Positions 41,670 to 52,252 are shown, counted from the stretch's first letter. The stretch: DNA of 64,000 bases from Terriglobia bacterium (GCA_020073385.1 JAIQFH010000006.1:62001-126000), one strand, 5' to 3'. A program made the numbers and translations. Notes: generated by a model not told the origin, from the sequence alone.

Positions 41670-42341
41670 CTACGGATCGTACACGGAACTGCCGAAGCCC
41701 TCTTTACGAGCGGCTTCCTGCATCTCTTCCAGCGCCTTCTGCTGTTCCTCGAGCTGCGCCTTCATGGTATCGACTTCCTGTTGTTTCTGCTGCTGGCGTT
41801 CATTCCACTGAGCGCAGTTCGCGATGCAATTTCCGCCGGCGTAATGGATGGAGTCGCTGAGGCTCTTCATGTCCTGCTGCAGTTGAGCAACGGCGTTCTT
41901 CTGGGCCAGGATCTGGGACTTCCAGTTCTCTGCCTTTGCCTGATGGTCTCCGGTGTCAGACTGAGGCTCTGCCGGGGCGGGACTGGCCGCATGCGTCGAA
42001 ACCGGAGTCACACTGGCGCGCTCGGGCGCATCGTCATTCGTGACGAGATGCGCCGTCTTGGCCGGCGGCGCTGGAGTAGCACCCGAGGCCTGCGCATCAT
42101 GAGTCACGGCCTCTTTCGCTTTCAGTTGAGCTTCTCTCTGCTGCTTCTTCAATTTCACCTGGCGCGCGATTTCGCCGAGGGAGAGCGTAGGAGCAGGGGG
42201 CGGTGGGTCCTGGGCAGCGGATGGCTGATCCTGCGCAGGCTGGTCCTGGGCATAGGACATCGAGCACAGAAAAACGCCCGCCGCTAATCCGACGAAAAAT
42301 CTTCGCATCGAAAAAGGCCTCCCAGATCCGTCTGGGGACAC
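41670..42341 (-). CDS. Secreted/periplasmic coiled-coil protein, function unknown
   Basis: Signal peptide; Q/K-rich coiled coil. Confidence 0.6.
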   Translation of the reverse strand: MSPDGSGRPFSMRRFFVGLAAGVFLCSMSYAQDQPAQDQPSAAQDPPPPAPTLSLGEIARQVKLKKQQREAQLKAKEAVTHDAQASGATPAPPAKTAHLVTNDDAPERASVTPVSTHAASPAPAEPQSDTGDHQAKAENWKSQILAQKNAVAQLQQDMKSLSDSIHYAGGNCIANCAQWNERQQQKQQEVDTMKAQLEEQQKALEEMQEAARKEGFGSSVYDP

Positions 42342-42412
42342 GGAGTACTCAGCAGATCGTATCGAAGAGCCTGCGACGATTCGAGTTACCTTCGTACTCG
42401 CGCAGAACTCCG

Positions 42413-43456
42413 CTAAGCCTTTGTGAAGTCTCGGATTAGTCCGTCCAGCTTCAGCAACAGAGCCTGATTCCCCTGTCGTGGATAGCTGGCCAGGGATTCG
42501 CGATAGTGGGGCAAGTTAAATAGGAACGACTCCACCCGCTCCTTGTTCAAATCCTCCCAGTAGGCGCCGTATCCGGATTTCTCGAGCCAGTAAGCGTTGA
42601 ATGTCTGCTCGAACTGATGGCTCACTGGAACCGCCAGATAGGGCTTGCCCAGATGCAGGGCTTCGGTCACGAGTGAGAAACCGGAGTTTGCGATGACAGC
42701 GCGAGCGCTGGTGAGATCAGAGAAGAAGCCGTCGAGCGAAGGCTTCTTGAAGATGATGTTTCCATCGCTGCCCTCGCGCCCGAACCCATAGGCGACAAAA
42801 CGGCAGCGAATCGATCCCAGCAACTTCGCCAAGGCCGGCGCGGGCGAGGTCACGTAGAGCAGAACGTGGTCGCCCTCGCTAGGGATCGCGTCGAGAATTT
42901 GCTGCCGCAATAAAGGCGGGAAGAGGAACGTGTTGCGCTTACGAATGGGAGCTTTGAAGAAAGAGATCACCATGTAGGCGTTGGCGTGCGGCGTCATCAG
43001 CTTGGTCACGATTTTTGCCGCGGCCGCATCGCGCCGGTACTGCTTCGGATACGAGACCACGGCATTCGTGAGGCAATGCTGGTTGTCGATGGAGACTACC
43101 GGTAGGCCTCGCTTATGACCGACGTGGCAGGTGAGAGGCTCGAAATCAGTGATGACGAGATCGATCCTCTCGTCCTCCACCAGAGCGTTGAGCAGCGAAA
43201 GACTCTTCGCCGCGTGCGACACCGTCATCAGATTCTTCGCAATCGTGCGCTTGTAGCGGACGCGATTGTTGACGTAGGCGAAACGGAAGCCGTAGATTTC
43301 GGTAACATTGAAACTGTCTCTCAGGTTCTGCATACCTCGATCAAACGAAGCGACGTGAACATTGTGGCCCTGGCTGACCAGATGGGTGAGGACTTCTTTG
43401 GCGCGGGTAGAGTGGCCGGCGCCTTCTCCGTTGACTCCATAGAGGATGTTGGCCAT
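42413..43456 (-). CDS. Glycosyltransferase (GT-B fold, MJ1255/MurG-like)
   Basis: MANILYGVNGEGAGHSTRAKEVLTHLVSQGHNV; ARAVIANSGFSLVTEALHLGKPYLAVP. Confidence 0.85.
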   Translation of the reverse strand: MANILYGVNGEGAGHSTRAKEVLTHLVSQGHNVHVASFDRGMQNLRDSFNVTEIYGFRFAYVNNRVRYKRTIAKNLMTVSHAAKSLSLLNALVEDERIDLVITDFEPLTCHVGHKRGLPVVSIDNQHCLTNAVVSYPKQYRRDAAAAKIVTKLMTPHANAYMVISFFKAPIRKRNTFLFPPLLRQQILDAIPSEGDHVLLYVTSPAPALAKLLGSIRCRFVAYGFGREGSDGNIIFKKPSLDGFFSDLTSARAVIANSGFSLVTEALHLGKPYLAVPVSHQFEQTFNAYWLEKSGYGAYWEDLNKERVESFLFNLPHYRESLASYPRQGNQALLLKLDGLIRDFTKA

Positions 43457-43517
43457 CGAGAGGGGAGTATAGCGCGCTGGCCGGAACTGTGCCCCTTGCG
43501 GCTCGCTGCGCTTCGCT

Positions 43518-43539
43518 GGACGGCCGAAGGCGGCCGTCC
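43518..43539. repeat. Hairpin repeat family B, copy 5 (GGACGGCCG-AAGG-CGGCCGTCC)
   Basis: Perfect 9-bp inverted repeat. Confidence 0.85.
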
Positions 43540-43558
43540 CCACACGACTCGCGGTGGC

Positions 43559-46024
43559 TTACTGCTCGGGTTGCGGCACGGGCAGGGCAACGGTATCGAT
43601 CGTTGCGGGATCATCCCGGAGCTTGATGTAGAGCGTCTTGCCTTTGGGTGGGGGAATCGCCAACGCGTCCTCCACAAAGCCTTCCGGAACAGTGACCGAA
43701 TTGGCGAAATCGGCGTCGGCACTGACCGAGTCCAGCAGAAAGAGCTTGTCTCCACTCAGTGTGCACTGCTTGTCCGGAGCGCAATGAACCGCCTTCAGCA
43801 TCGGAATGCGCACCAGGTTCACGAGTGCCTGCCAATCGCCGTTGATGCCATCGCCGCTGACGGGGCGAATCTTCAAGGGGCCGAAAGCCGAGGGCCCAAG
43901 CAGCTTCATAGGATCCAGAACCGCCAGCACCGTTCTCGCGTCCTGCATGGTGAGATTCCCGTCCTTGAAACTGAGCAGGACGCGGAACGACTCATCGGCC
44001 GTGGCAACTTCGATTTTCTCACTGGCCGGAAACGCCTCCGGGACCTGAGTCTTTAGAAAGAAGTTCAGGCGGCCATCCTGCGGGAGTTCTTCCTGGCTGC
44101 CGAGCCGCACAGCCGGCGCGGCGGACGGATCAAGTTGGATGCTTTTAGTAAGAAGGTTGACCGCAGGTCGCTGGGCATCGACCTCGCTCTTCAGGTCGAG
44201 AATTCGTCCGTCCTTGAGCGAGACGTGCGCGACAATGGGGTCGCCGGGGTGAAGCTTGGTTTTTGCTGCGACGTCCGCAGTTGTGACCCTGAGTTCGTCC
44301 TGCTGGTTGGCACGCGTCAGTGAGTCGGGCTTGAACTGAATTCCGCTGAATTCAAGACTCGCGACTTGATCCAGCCGAGTGCCCTTCAGCAGGCCATCCG
44401 TATCCCCCGCATGAATGCCGAACGTGTCGAGCCGGGCTGCTTCCGCATAGGTGTGGAGAGGAATCTCGTCGACCTCATGCAGCCCGAACTTCCTGATCTG
44501 CATGGTCAGCCATCCCGCGCTGGCTTTCTGCAGCGGGACCTTCACTTCGAGTTCATCGGCTTTGGAGTTCTTCCAGTCGGTCGAAAGGATTTTTCCCTGT
44601 TCATCCTTGAGCGTCACTTCGCTGACGCAGCAGGCAGCTTGTGACTGGAGATGGAGCGTATCCTCGCGGCCGATGATGAGGGCACTGGCATCTTTCGACG
44701 CCACGATCCACTGTGCCGGGCGCGAGGTGCGCAGCCGGTAGTGTGGTCCGTCGAAGCTGTGAAAGCCCCATTGGCCGCGCAGGGTGCCGACGACTTCGCC
44801 ATCGAGATCAGACACTTCCAGGGGATGCGTGTCGACGGTAAAACCTCCGAGCACGGGATCCGGCTTGGCTTCGAGATCGATTGGGGGGCCGGATTTCGCT
44901 TCTACGTGAAGGACCATATCGTGGGCGAGTTCCGTCGCGAAAGCCAGTGGAGCGCCATCGGCCGCGAGCAGGAGCGAGGGCTTTCCCGCGCACAGCACCT
45001 GCGCTGCATCGACCGCACGAAGCGGCGGAGGCGGCGAAGTTCGAACCGGCGGCAAGCCGATCACGATAACTGACTTCGGATTGCGGAACGAGGGTGGATT
45101 GTTCAGCCGCAGATTGAGTTCATTCTGCTTGGGCAACGCCAGCGCCGGAATATATTGATACTGCGCCGTGTGCGTGGTGCCGAGAATCCTGACCACGTCG
45201 ACCACTGCTCCGATGTAAGGACTGTAGTATCCGCCGCGGGCGGTGGGCGTGGCGCTGATCTGGGCGAGAAGATCCGATGAAGGACCCGATGTCAGTGTTG
45301 CCACCATCGTCTGGCTGTGCGCGTCGTCCAGCACGAGTTGATCCGTATTCTGCGTCAGGCAGGGAACCTGCTGCGAACTCGGCTTGTCGAAACATTGCTG
45401 ATCGAGCCGGATATTCAGGCTGCGAGCCAGCATTGTCGTGCGAGACTTGAGTTGCTCCGGATCGGCGGTATAGATTTCGCGAACCGCGTCCATGTACTTT
45501 TCCAGCCGCTGGCGATCGAGACTCGCCTGCTGCAGGTCCTGCGCCGCGCGGACAAAAGCGCCGGGCTTGCCTCGAACCGCCGCGCGCAGAGTGCTGAACG
45601 CGCCTCCGGTCTCCGGAGCCAGGAAAATCAAGGCTTCTTCAGCCTCCTGGGGAACAGTGACGAAAACTCCTTCTTCGTGAACGGCGCGAGTCCAAGTTTC
45701 GACGCGGGTAAACCAGGAATCCGGCGGAGGATTGGTCGCGCCGCGCAGAAACGCGATGATCATCAGGTAGCGCACGGACTGGCTGTCAGGCAGGTCGGGA
45801 TGCAGCCACAGGCGGTCTCCAGGCTGAAGGTTAGGAACCTCTGCGATGGGCAACGTCGTGCCCGCGCGCTGAACCCGGACCTCAACTTTGGGCCCGATGA
45901 GATCGAACGCAGCATTTTCTGCTCTGGCCGCACCCGCAAGTGCCAGCGAAATCAGTAGAAAACGGATCAGGGTAGCATTGAATCGGAAATTGAAACACAG
46001 AGGTATGAGTCCCGCGAAGCGCAC
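43559..46024 (-). CDS. Large exported protein, function unknown
   Basis: 821 aa with signal peptide LIRFLLISLALAGAARA; no domain recognised by eye. Confidence 0.75.
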   Translation of the reverse strand: MRFAGLIPLCFNFRFNATLIRFLLISLALAGAARAENAAFDLIGPKVEVRVQRAGTTLPIAEVPNLQPGDRLWLHPDLPDSQSVRYLMIIAFLRGATNPPPDSWFTRVETWTRAVHEEGVFVTVPQEAEEALIFLAPETGGAFSTLRAAVRGKPGAFVRAAQDLQQASLDRQRLEKYMDAVREIYTADPEQLKSRTTMLARSLNIRLDQQCFDKPSSQQVPCLTQNTDQLVLDDAHSQTMVATLTSGPSSDLLAQISATPTARGGYYSPYIGAVVDVVRILGTTHTAQYQYIPALALPKQNELNLRLNNPPSFRNPKSVIVIGLPPVRTSPPPPLRAVDAAQVLCAGKPSLLLAADGAPLAFATELAHDMVLHVEAKSGPPIDLEAKPDPVLGGFTVDTHPLEVSDLDGEVVGTLRGQWGFHSFDGPHYRLRTSRPAQWIVASKDASALIIGREDTLHLQSQAACCVSEVTLKDEQGKILSTDWKNSKADELEVKVPLQKASAGWLTMQIRKFGLHEVDEIPLHTYAEAARLDTFGIHAGDTDGLLKGTRLDQVASLEFSGIQFKPDSLTRANQQDELRVTTADVAAKTKLHPGDPIVAHVSLKDGRILDLKSEVDAQRPAVNLLTKSIQLDPSAAPAVRLGSQEELPQDGRLNFFLKTQVPEAFPASEKIEVATADESFRVLLSFKDGNLTMQDARTVLAVLDPMKLLGPSAFGPLKIRPVSGDGINGDWQALVNLVRIPMLKAVHCAPDKQCTLSGDKLFLLDSVSADADFANSVTVPEGFVEDALAIPPPKGKTLYIKLRDDPATIDTVALPVPQPEQ

Positions 46025-46076
46025 TACGACCCTCTCACAGCTGAAATTTCAGGAAAGCGCAACAATCGGCTCGCGA

Positions 46077-47504
46077 TTATTTTAACTGATCGGTCGCGGA
46101 ATTTGAGTCTGGAAGGTTCAGGTAATTCCGTGCATTTCGATAGCACACGCCCTGGATCAGGCGTCCGAGAAGCGCTTCATTATTGGGTAGCTCGCCCGCG
46201 ATGACTTCCTGGCCAATTAAATCGCAGAGAACGCGCCGGAAATATTCGTGGCGCGGATACGACATGAACGAACGCGAGTCGGTGACCATGCCGACGAATC
46301 GTGACAGCAGTCCCACATTCGAGAGCGCGTTCAATTGCGCCGTGATTCCTTCTTTCTGATCGAGAAACCACCAGGCGCTGCCGTACTGGATCTTTCCCGG
46401 CTCTGGACCGTCCTGGAAACAGCCGGCTAAGGTCGCGAACGCGAATGTGTCGGCAGGGTTGTTGTTGTAGAGGATCATGCGCGGCAGGGCGTTTTCACGC
46501 GCAAGCAGATCCAGGTAAGAGGCCAAGGGGCGAATCTGTGGGAAGTCTCCAACCGTGTCGTATCCGGTATCGGGTCCAATTGCTACGCGGGCGGCCGAGT
46601 TCACATTGCGCAGGGCACCCAGATGGAGTTGCTTGGTCCATCCTTTCTCAGCATCGAGACGGGCGAAGAACAACATCATGAACGAGGCAAACTGCGCGGC
46701 CTCTCCTCCACTGATCGGCTTACCATTGAGAGCGTTTTCGAAAGTGGCGGCAGCGGCTTTTTCGGGAGAGGGTGTGGCGTAGCAGAGATCCAGCCCGTGG
46801 TCGGACAGCCGACAGCCGGCGGAATGGAAATCGTCATGGCGCTTGCGAATTGCATCGAGGAATCCATTCAGGTCGCGGACGTCGACGTTCGCGGCCTTCG
46901 AGAGCTTGTCTGTCCAAACCAAGAATTCGGGAGCGCCGATCGTCAGCGCTTTGTCGGGACGGAATGCCGGAAACACCCGGGTACTTAGATTTGAGTTGGC
47001 GATCGCCCGGTGATGGCAAAGGTCGTCGGTCGGATCGTCAGTCGTGCAGACAACCTCTACCCGAAACTTCCGCAGAATTCCGTGTGCTGTCAGTTCCTGC
47101 GCGAGTGCCGCATTGGCGCGCGCCCAAATCGAAGGGGCGGAAGCTTCATCCAGCAGGTCAGTGATTCCGAAGTACCGTTGAAGTTCGAGGTGAGTCCAGT
47201 GGTACAGCGGATTGCGTAGCGTATATGGAACCGTTCGCGCCCAGGCCAGAAATTTCTCGTAAGCAGTCGCATCGCCGGTGATGTATCGTTCGGCGACACC
47301 GTTGGCCCGCATCGCCCGCCATTTATAGTGGTCACCGTCGAGCCATATCTCAAAAAGATTGGCGAAGCGCCGGTTTTCCGCGATGTCTTTGACCGGCAGG
47401 TGGCAGTGGTAGTCAAGAATCGGCTGCGGCGCGGCGTAATGGTGATAGAGTTTCTGCGAGACGTCGTTGGAAAGCAGGAAGTTATCGTCGAGGAAAGCCT
47501 TCAT
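46077..47504 (-). CDS. uxaC: Glucuronate isomerase
   Basis: MKAFLDDNFLLSNDVSQKLYHHYAAPQPILDYHCHLPVKDIAENRRFANLFEIWLDGDHYKWRAMRANGV; CTTDDPTDDL. Confidence 0.96.
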   Translation of the reverse strand: MKAFLDDNFLLSNDVSQKLYHHYAAPQPILDYHCHLPVKDIAENRRFANLFEIWLDGDHYKWRAMRANGVAERYITGDATAYEKFLAWARTVPYTLRNPLYHWTHLELQRYFGITDLLDEASAPSIWARANAALAQELTAHGILRKFRVEVVCTTDDPTDDLCHHRAIANSNLSTRVFPAFRPDKALTIGAPEFLVWTDKLSKAANVDVRDLNGFLDAIRKRHDDFHSAGCRLSDHGLDLCYATPSPEKAAAATFENALNGKPISGGEAAQFASFMMLFFARLDAEKGWTKQLHLGALRNVNSAARVAIGPDTGYDTVGDFPQIRPLASYLDLLARENALPRMILYNNNPADTFAFATLAGCFQDGPEPGKIQYGSAWWFLDQKEGITAQLNALSNVGLLSRFVGMVTDSRSFMSYPRHEYFRRVLCDLIGQEVIAGELPNNEALLGRLIQGVCYRNARNYLNLPDSNSATDQLK

Positions 47505-47586
47505 GGCCGCGTCTTTCAAGCGATGACTATATCAGTTTCACTTCGCGCTGAGCATCGGCGGACGGTATCGAAATCTTCGGAATCCA

Positions 47587-48894
47587 TTGAACTCGCAATT
47601 TCCAACATCGACTCCTGACGCTGTTCAGGACATCACTGCGCCGAGCGCTGGGCGAGTGCGCTGGCTCATCTGCGCCCTGCTGTTCTTTGCAGCCAGCGTG
47701 AACTACATGGATCGGCAGGTGATCGGCCTGCTCAAGCCGACTCTGCAGGTTCAACTCGGATGGACCGAAATCGGCTACAGCCGAATCATCATCGCCTTTC
47801 AGGTGGCCTATGGACTGAGTCTGGTTTTCATCGGCAAGTGGATTGACCGCCTTGGAACACGTATCGGATTTACGCTGGCGGTTCTTTTCTGGAGCATCTC
47901 GGCGATGGCACATGCGGCCGCGACCTCGGTATTTCAGTTCGGCGCGGCGCGGTTCAGCCTGGGCATTGGAGAAGCCGGAAGCTTTCCGGCGTCGATCAAG
48001 GCGGTAGCCGAGTGGTTTCCCAAGCGAGAGCGTGCGCTGGCCACAGGGCTGTTTAACTCGGGAGCAAACGTTGGCGCGATTCTGACGCCGCTGATCGTAC
48101 CGTGGCTGACAAGTCGATATGGGTGGCGCATGGCGTTTGTCGGAACGGGCGCGCTGGGCATTGTCTGGATCGTGGCCTGGCTGGCGGTCTATCGCAAACC
48201 CGAAGAGAGTCGAATGGTTTCGGCTAAAGAGTTGGCTTTGATCCAGAGCGATCCCGAGACCGGGACCGCAACGGCGGTGCCATGGCGTACGATGCTCAGA
48301 CTTCGACAGGCGTGGGCCGTGGCGTTGGGAAAGTTTTTTACCGATCCGATCTGGTGGGTTTACTTATTTTGGATGCCTGATTTTCTGAGCAAGAATTTTA
48401 AGCTCGACCTGAAAGGATTGGCATTGCCGCTGTTTGTGATTTACACCGGAGCGTCCGTAGGAAGCGTGGGCGGCGGATGGCTGTCGTCGTCGCTGCTGAA
48501 GCGCGGATGGAGCGTGAATGCGAGCCGCAAGACTGCGATGCTGGCGTGCGCTCTAGCCGTGACACCGGTCATGCTGGCGGCGCAGGCTACGCACGCATGG
48601 GTGGCTGTGTTGCTTGTCGCGCTCGCAGCCGGCGCGCATCAAGGGTGGTCGGCGAATATCTACACGCTCGCCTCCGACATGTTTCCGCGCGGAGCGGTGG
48701 CTTCGGTCGTGGGCTTTGGAACGCTGCTGGGATCGATCGGCGGAATGATCATGTCGTATGGAGTGGGAGACATTTTGCAGCGCAGAGGTTCCTATCTCCT
48801 CATTTTTGTAATTGCGGGGACCGCGTATCTGATCGCGCTGGGATTCGTGCAAGTATTGGTGCCGCGATTGAGTCGAGCGGAGTTAGTTCGCTGA
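47587..48894 (+). CDS. MFS transporter, hexuronate (ExuT)-like
   Basis: [55 protein letters not shown]. Confidence 0.88.
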   Translation: MNSQFPTSTPDAVQDITAPSAGRVRWLICALLFFAASVNYMDRQVIGLLKPTLQVQLGWTEIGYSRIIIAFQVAYGLSLVFIGKWIDRLGTRIGFTLAVLFWSISAMAHAAATSVFQFGAARFSLGIGEAGSFPASIKAVAEWFPKRERALATGLFNSGANVGAILTPLIVPWLTSRYGWRMAFVGTGALGIVWIVAWLAVYRKPEESRMVSAKELALIQSDPETGTATAVPWRTMLRLRQAWAVALGKFFTDPIWWVYLFWMPDFLSKNFKLDLKGLALPLFVIYTGASVGSVGGGWLSSSLLKRGWSVNASRKTAMLACALAVTPVMLAAQATHAWVAVLLVALAAGAHQGWSANIYTLASDMFPRGAVASVVGFGTLLGSIGGMIMSYGVGDILQRRGSYLLIFVIAGTAYLIALGFVQVLVPRLSRAELVR

Positions 48895-48937
48895 AACTAC
48901 GGAGACGTGAATTGATTGTGTAGGCGGGCGCAGCCTG

Positions 48938-48981
48938 CCCTGAGCGAAGTCGAAGGGTCCGCCCCGCGAGCGCAGCGAGCG
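48938..48981. repeat. REP-like intergenic sequence (ccctgagcgaagtcgaaggg + gcgagcgcagcgagcg)
   Basis: Non-coding, low-complexity inverted-repeat sequence between tandem MFS genes. Confidence 0.45.
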
Positions 48982-49020
48982 TGTTGTTGGCAGTGAGAGC
49001 TGAAGTTAACCGAACATTGA

Positions 49021-50325
49021 ATGGCGAACGCACCGAATCCGATTCCGTCGCTGCGCTGGTGGATCGGTGGCCTCCTGTTCGCTTCCACAGTCATCAACTA
49101 CATCGACCGCCAGACACTTTCCGTTCTCGCTCCGTACTTAAAGCTCGAATATCACTGGACGAATTCGGACTACGCGAAACTCGCGATCGCGTTTCGCCTC
49201 GCATACTCGTTGGGCCAAAGTGTGTTTGGCAAGATGATGGACCGCATCGGCACACGGCGTGGGCTCACCGTGACGGTGATCTGTTATTCCATCATCTCGA
49301 TGGCGACTTCGCTGGCCAGAGGCTTCTACAGCCTCATGACGTTCCGTTTCCTGCTGGGAGCGGGGGAGTCGGCGAATTGGCCGGCTGCGACAAAAGCAGT
49401 GTCGGAATGGTTTCCGAAACGCGAGCGGGCTCTGGCTACGGCCCTGTTCGACAGCGGGTCGTCCATTGGCGCGGCAGTCGCTCCCTTGATTGTTCTCGGG
49501 ATCTATTTTCGATGGGGATGGCGTCCTGCCGTTGCGATTCCCGGCGTGCTGGGTTTTCTCTGGCTGATCGCGTGGCGATGGCTCTACCATCCGCCAGAGT
49601 CGCATAGCAGGGTCAGCCCGCAGGAGCGTGAAATGATCGTGGCTGACCGGCAAGAATTGGAATCTCGAACTGGGGCGGTGCGTCCGAGATGGCGTGATCT
49701 GTTGAAGCTGCCGCAGACTTGGGCAACGATCATCGCCAAGACATCGACCGACCCGGTCTTTTTCTTCATTACGGAGTGGTTTCCGATCTACCTCGTCGCT
49801 AAGGGGATCGAATTGAAGAGCAATCTGATCACGGTCGGGATTCCGTTTGTCGTCGCCGATGCAGGAAGCTTCTTTGCGGGCTGGCTTTCTGGATATTTGG
49901 TCCGGGGAGGAAGGTCGTTGAGCTTCGCGCGCAAGCTCCCGATCATCTACGGCGGGATCGGGATGACGCTGCTCATTCCCACGATCTTCACGACAAACAA
50001 ATACCTCATCACGCTCCTGTTTTCCATCGTGACCTTTACGTATGCGGGTTTCACGATTATGGCGAATACGCTGCCCGCGGACTTGTTTGAAAGTGGGTCG
50101 GTGGCATCGGTAAGCGGGCTGGGAGGAACCGGCACGGGATTTGGAACAATCGTGGCCTTCCTGCTGGTCGGCCGCGTTTCTGACGCGCGCCAGGCTATGG
50201 GGACGCACTCTTTCGATCCGATTGTAATCATCGCAGGGATCGTGCCTTTCATCGGAATGATCCTGACGCTACTGTTGCTCCGGAACAACGAGGCCACCGA
50301 GCGGGGACTCGTGCGCCGAATCTGA
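49021..50325 (+). CDS. MFS transporter, hexuronate (ExuT)-like, tandem paralogue
   Basis: [57 protein letters not shown]. Confidence 0.88.
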   Translation: MANAPNPIPSLRWWIGGLLFASTVINYIDRQTLSVLAPYLKLEYHWTNSDYAKLAIAFRLAYSLGQSVFGKMMDRIGTRRGLTVTVICYSIISMATSLARGFYSLMTFRFLLGAGESANWPAATKAVSEWFPKRERALATALFDSGSSIGAAVAPLIVLGIYFRWGWRPAVAIPGVLGFLWLIAWRWLYHPPESHSRVSPQEREMIVADRQELESRTGAVRPRWRDLLKLPQTWATIIAKTSTDPVFFFITEWFPIYLVAKGIELKSNLITVGIPFVVADAGSFFAGWLSGYLVRGGRSLSFARKLPIIYGGIGMTLLIPTIFTTNKYLITLLFSIVTFTYAGFTIMANTLPADLFESGSVASVSGLGGTGTGFGTIVAFLLVGRVSDARQAMGTHSFDPIVIIAGIVPFIGMILTLLLLRNNEATERGLVRRI

Positions 50326-50362
50326 GGTTTCGGTACACTCGTGGGTCGGTCAAGGAGACGCT

Positions 50363-51505
50363 TTGAAGATCACAGATGCAAAGGTGTTCGTCTGCTCTCC
50401 GGGACGGAACTTCGTCACTCTAAAGATTGTTACTGACGAAGGAATCTACGGACTAGGCGATGCGACTCTAAACGGGCGTGAGTTGGCGGTAGCTTCCTAC
50501 CTCGCGGATCACCTGATTCCGTGCCTTATCGGGCGTGATCCCTCTCAGATCGAAGACATTTGGCAGTACCTCTACCGCGGCGCTTACTGGCGGCGTGGTC
50601 CGGTGACAATGACCGCCATCGCTGCCGTCGATATGGCGCTCTGGGACATCAAAGGCAAGGCGCTGAACACTCCGGTATACAACTTGCTCGGTGGGAAGAG
50701 CCGCACAGGAGTCTTGGTCTATGGCCACGCCAACGGTCGCGACATCGAAGAGACCCTCGACGAGGTGGCGAAGTACAAACAGCAGGGATACCTTGCGATC
50801 CGCGCTCAGTCAGGCATTCCCGGGCTGCCGTCGACTTACGGTGTCGCCAAAGACAAGATGTTCTACGAGCCAGCGGAGAAAGGCTTGCCGCCAGAGAACG
50901 TGTGGTCCACCGAAAAATATCTGCTGCATGTGCCGAAATTGTTTGAGGCACTGCGTCTCAAGTTTGGTGACGACCTGCATCTGCTGCACGACGTTCATCA
51001 CCGGCTCACTCCCATTGAGGCTGCGCGTCTGGGCAAAAGCCTGGAACCATATCATCTGTTCTGGCTCGAAGATGCAGTGACGGCGGAGTTGCAGGAGGGA
51101 TTCAGGCTCATCCGCAAGCACAAACAGCTCATCGACTACCTGCGTATGACGGTCGTTCATGGCGGTGGACTGACTCACCTGAAGAAGATCGCCGCACTGG
51201 CGGAGATTTACCATGTGCGCACGGGCAGCCACGGAGCCACCGACCTCTCTCCTGTAGCAATGGCGGCAGCGCTGCACTTCGATATTTCCATCAACAATTT
51301 CGGAATCCAGGAGTATATGCGCCACACGGCCGAGACCGATGAAGTCTTTCCACACTCGTATTCATTCAACGCCGGGTACCTGTATCCAGGTGACGCGCCC
51401 GGACTCGGCGTCGACTATGACGATAAATTGGGCGAGAAATGTCCGTACGAAAGAGCGTATTTGCCGGTAAACCGCAAGCTGGACGGAACAATGTTCAACT
51501 GGTGA
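50363..51505 (+). CDS. D-mannonate dehydratase-like (ManD, enolase superfamily) with internal deletion; probably inactive
   Basis: [22 protein letters not shown]...[12 protein letters not shown]...[31 protein letters not shown]; expected TPLAVGE(I/V)FN... segment absent at about 51121. Confidence 0.88.
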   Translation: MKITDAKVFVCSPGRNFVTLKIVTDEGIYGLGDATLNGRELAVASYLADHLIPCLIGRDPSQIEDIWQYLYRGAYWRRGPVTMTAIAAVDMALWDIKGKALNTPVYNLLGGKSRTGVLVYGHANGRDIEETLDEVAKYKQQGYLAIRAQSGIPGLPSTYGVAKDKMFYEPAEKGLPPENVWSTEKYLLHVPKLFEALRLKFGDDLHLLHDVHHRLTPIEAARLGKSLEPYHLFWLEDAVTAELQEGFRLIRKHKQLIDYLRMTVVHGGGLTHLKKIAALAEIYHVRTGSHGATDLSPVAMAAALHFDISINNFGIQEYMRHTAETDEVFPHSYSFNAGYLYPGDAPGLGVDYDDKLGEKCPYERAYLPVNRKLDGTMFNW

Positions 51506-51538
51506 GCCTGCAACTTGCCCTAGAAGATCTGAGGAACT

Positions 51539-52239
51539 ATGTACGCGAAGCTCGACTTGGCTGGGAAAGTCGCGGTCGTTGTGGGAGGCAGCTCGGGAAT
51601 TGGCCGGACGGTTGCTCTCGGACTCGCTGAAGGCGGCGCGGACGTCGTCTCGAGTGCGCGCCGGATGGATCTGGTAAACACACTGGCCGATGAGATCGAG
51701 AAACTCGGGCGCAGATCTTTGCGGGTCACGTGTGATGTGGCGGATCGTAGTTCTCTCGAAAAACTGCTGCAACAATGTCTGGCTGCGTTCGGTAAGGTAG
51801 ACATCCTCGTCAATGCCGCCGGAATTACCAAGCGGGCGCCGACGGTGGACTATGCCGAAGAAGATTGGAACCGCATCATGGACACGAACCTGACCGGCAT
51901 GCTCCGCACTTGTCAGGTTTTCGGAAAACACATGATCGAACGGCGCTACGGCCGGATCATCAGCATCGCATCCATGGGATCGTTCCTCGGCCTCTTCGAG
52001 GTCGCCGCTTACAGCGCCAGCAAATCGGGCGTAGCCTCTTTGACGAAATCGCTTGCGATCGAGTGGGCCACACTGGACGAGGCCGCGAGGTCATCATGCG
52101 CACGCCGATGAATCGTTTCGGAGAACTGGAGGAATTGGTAGGCGCTGCGATCTTTCTGGCATCCGACGCCGCGAGCTTCGTGACTGGCCATATTTTGCCC
52201 GTAGATGGCGGAGTGCTGGCAAGCGCCGTAAATCAGTGA
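51539..52239 (+). pseudogene. SDR-family oxidoreductase disrupted by deletion plus frameshift
   Basis: N-terminal part in frame of 51539 (VVVGGSSGIGR, YSASKSG); C-terminal part RTPMNRFGELEELVGAAIFLASDAASFVTGHILPVDGG only in the other frame; junction about 52069-52072. Confidence 0.82.
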
Positions 52240-52252
52240 GAGTGGCCGGTCT

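Noticed and set aside
49138-50208. 356-aa ORF on - strand opposite the second MFS gene
   Set aside because: Antisense shadow; highly charged, no TM or family motif.
51865-52239. Separate 124-aa gene
   Set aside because: Its C-terminal half is the missing end of the SDR; treated as part of the frameshifted SDR pseudogene.
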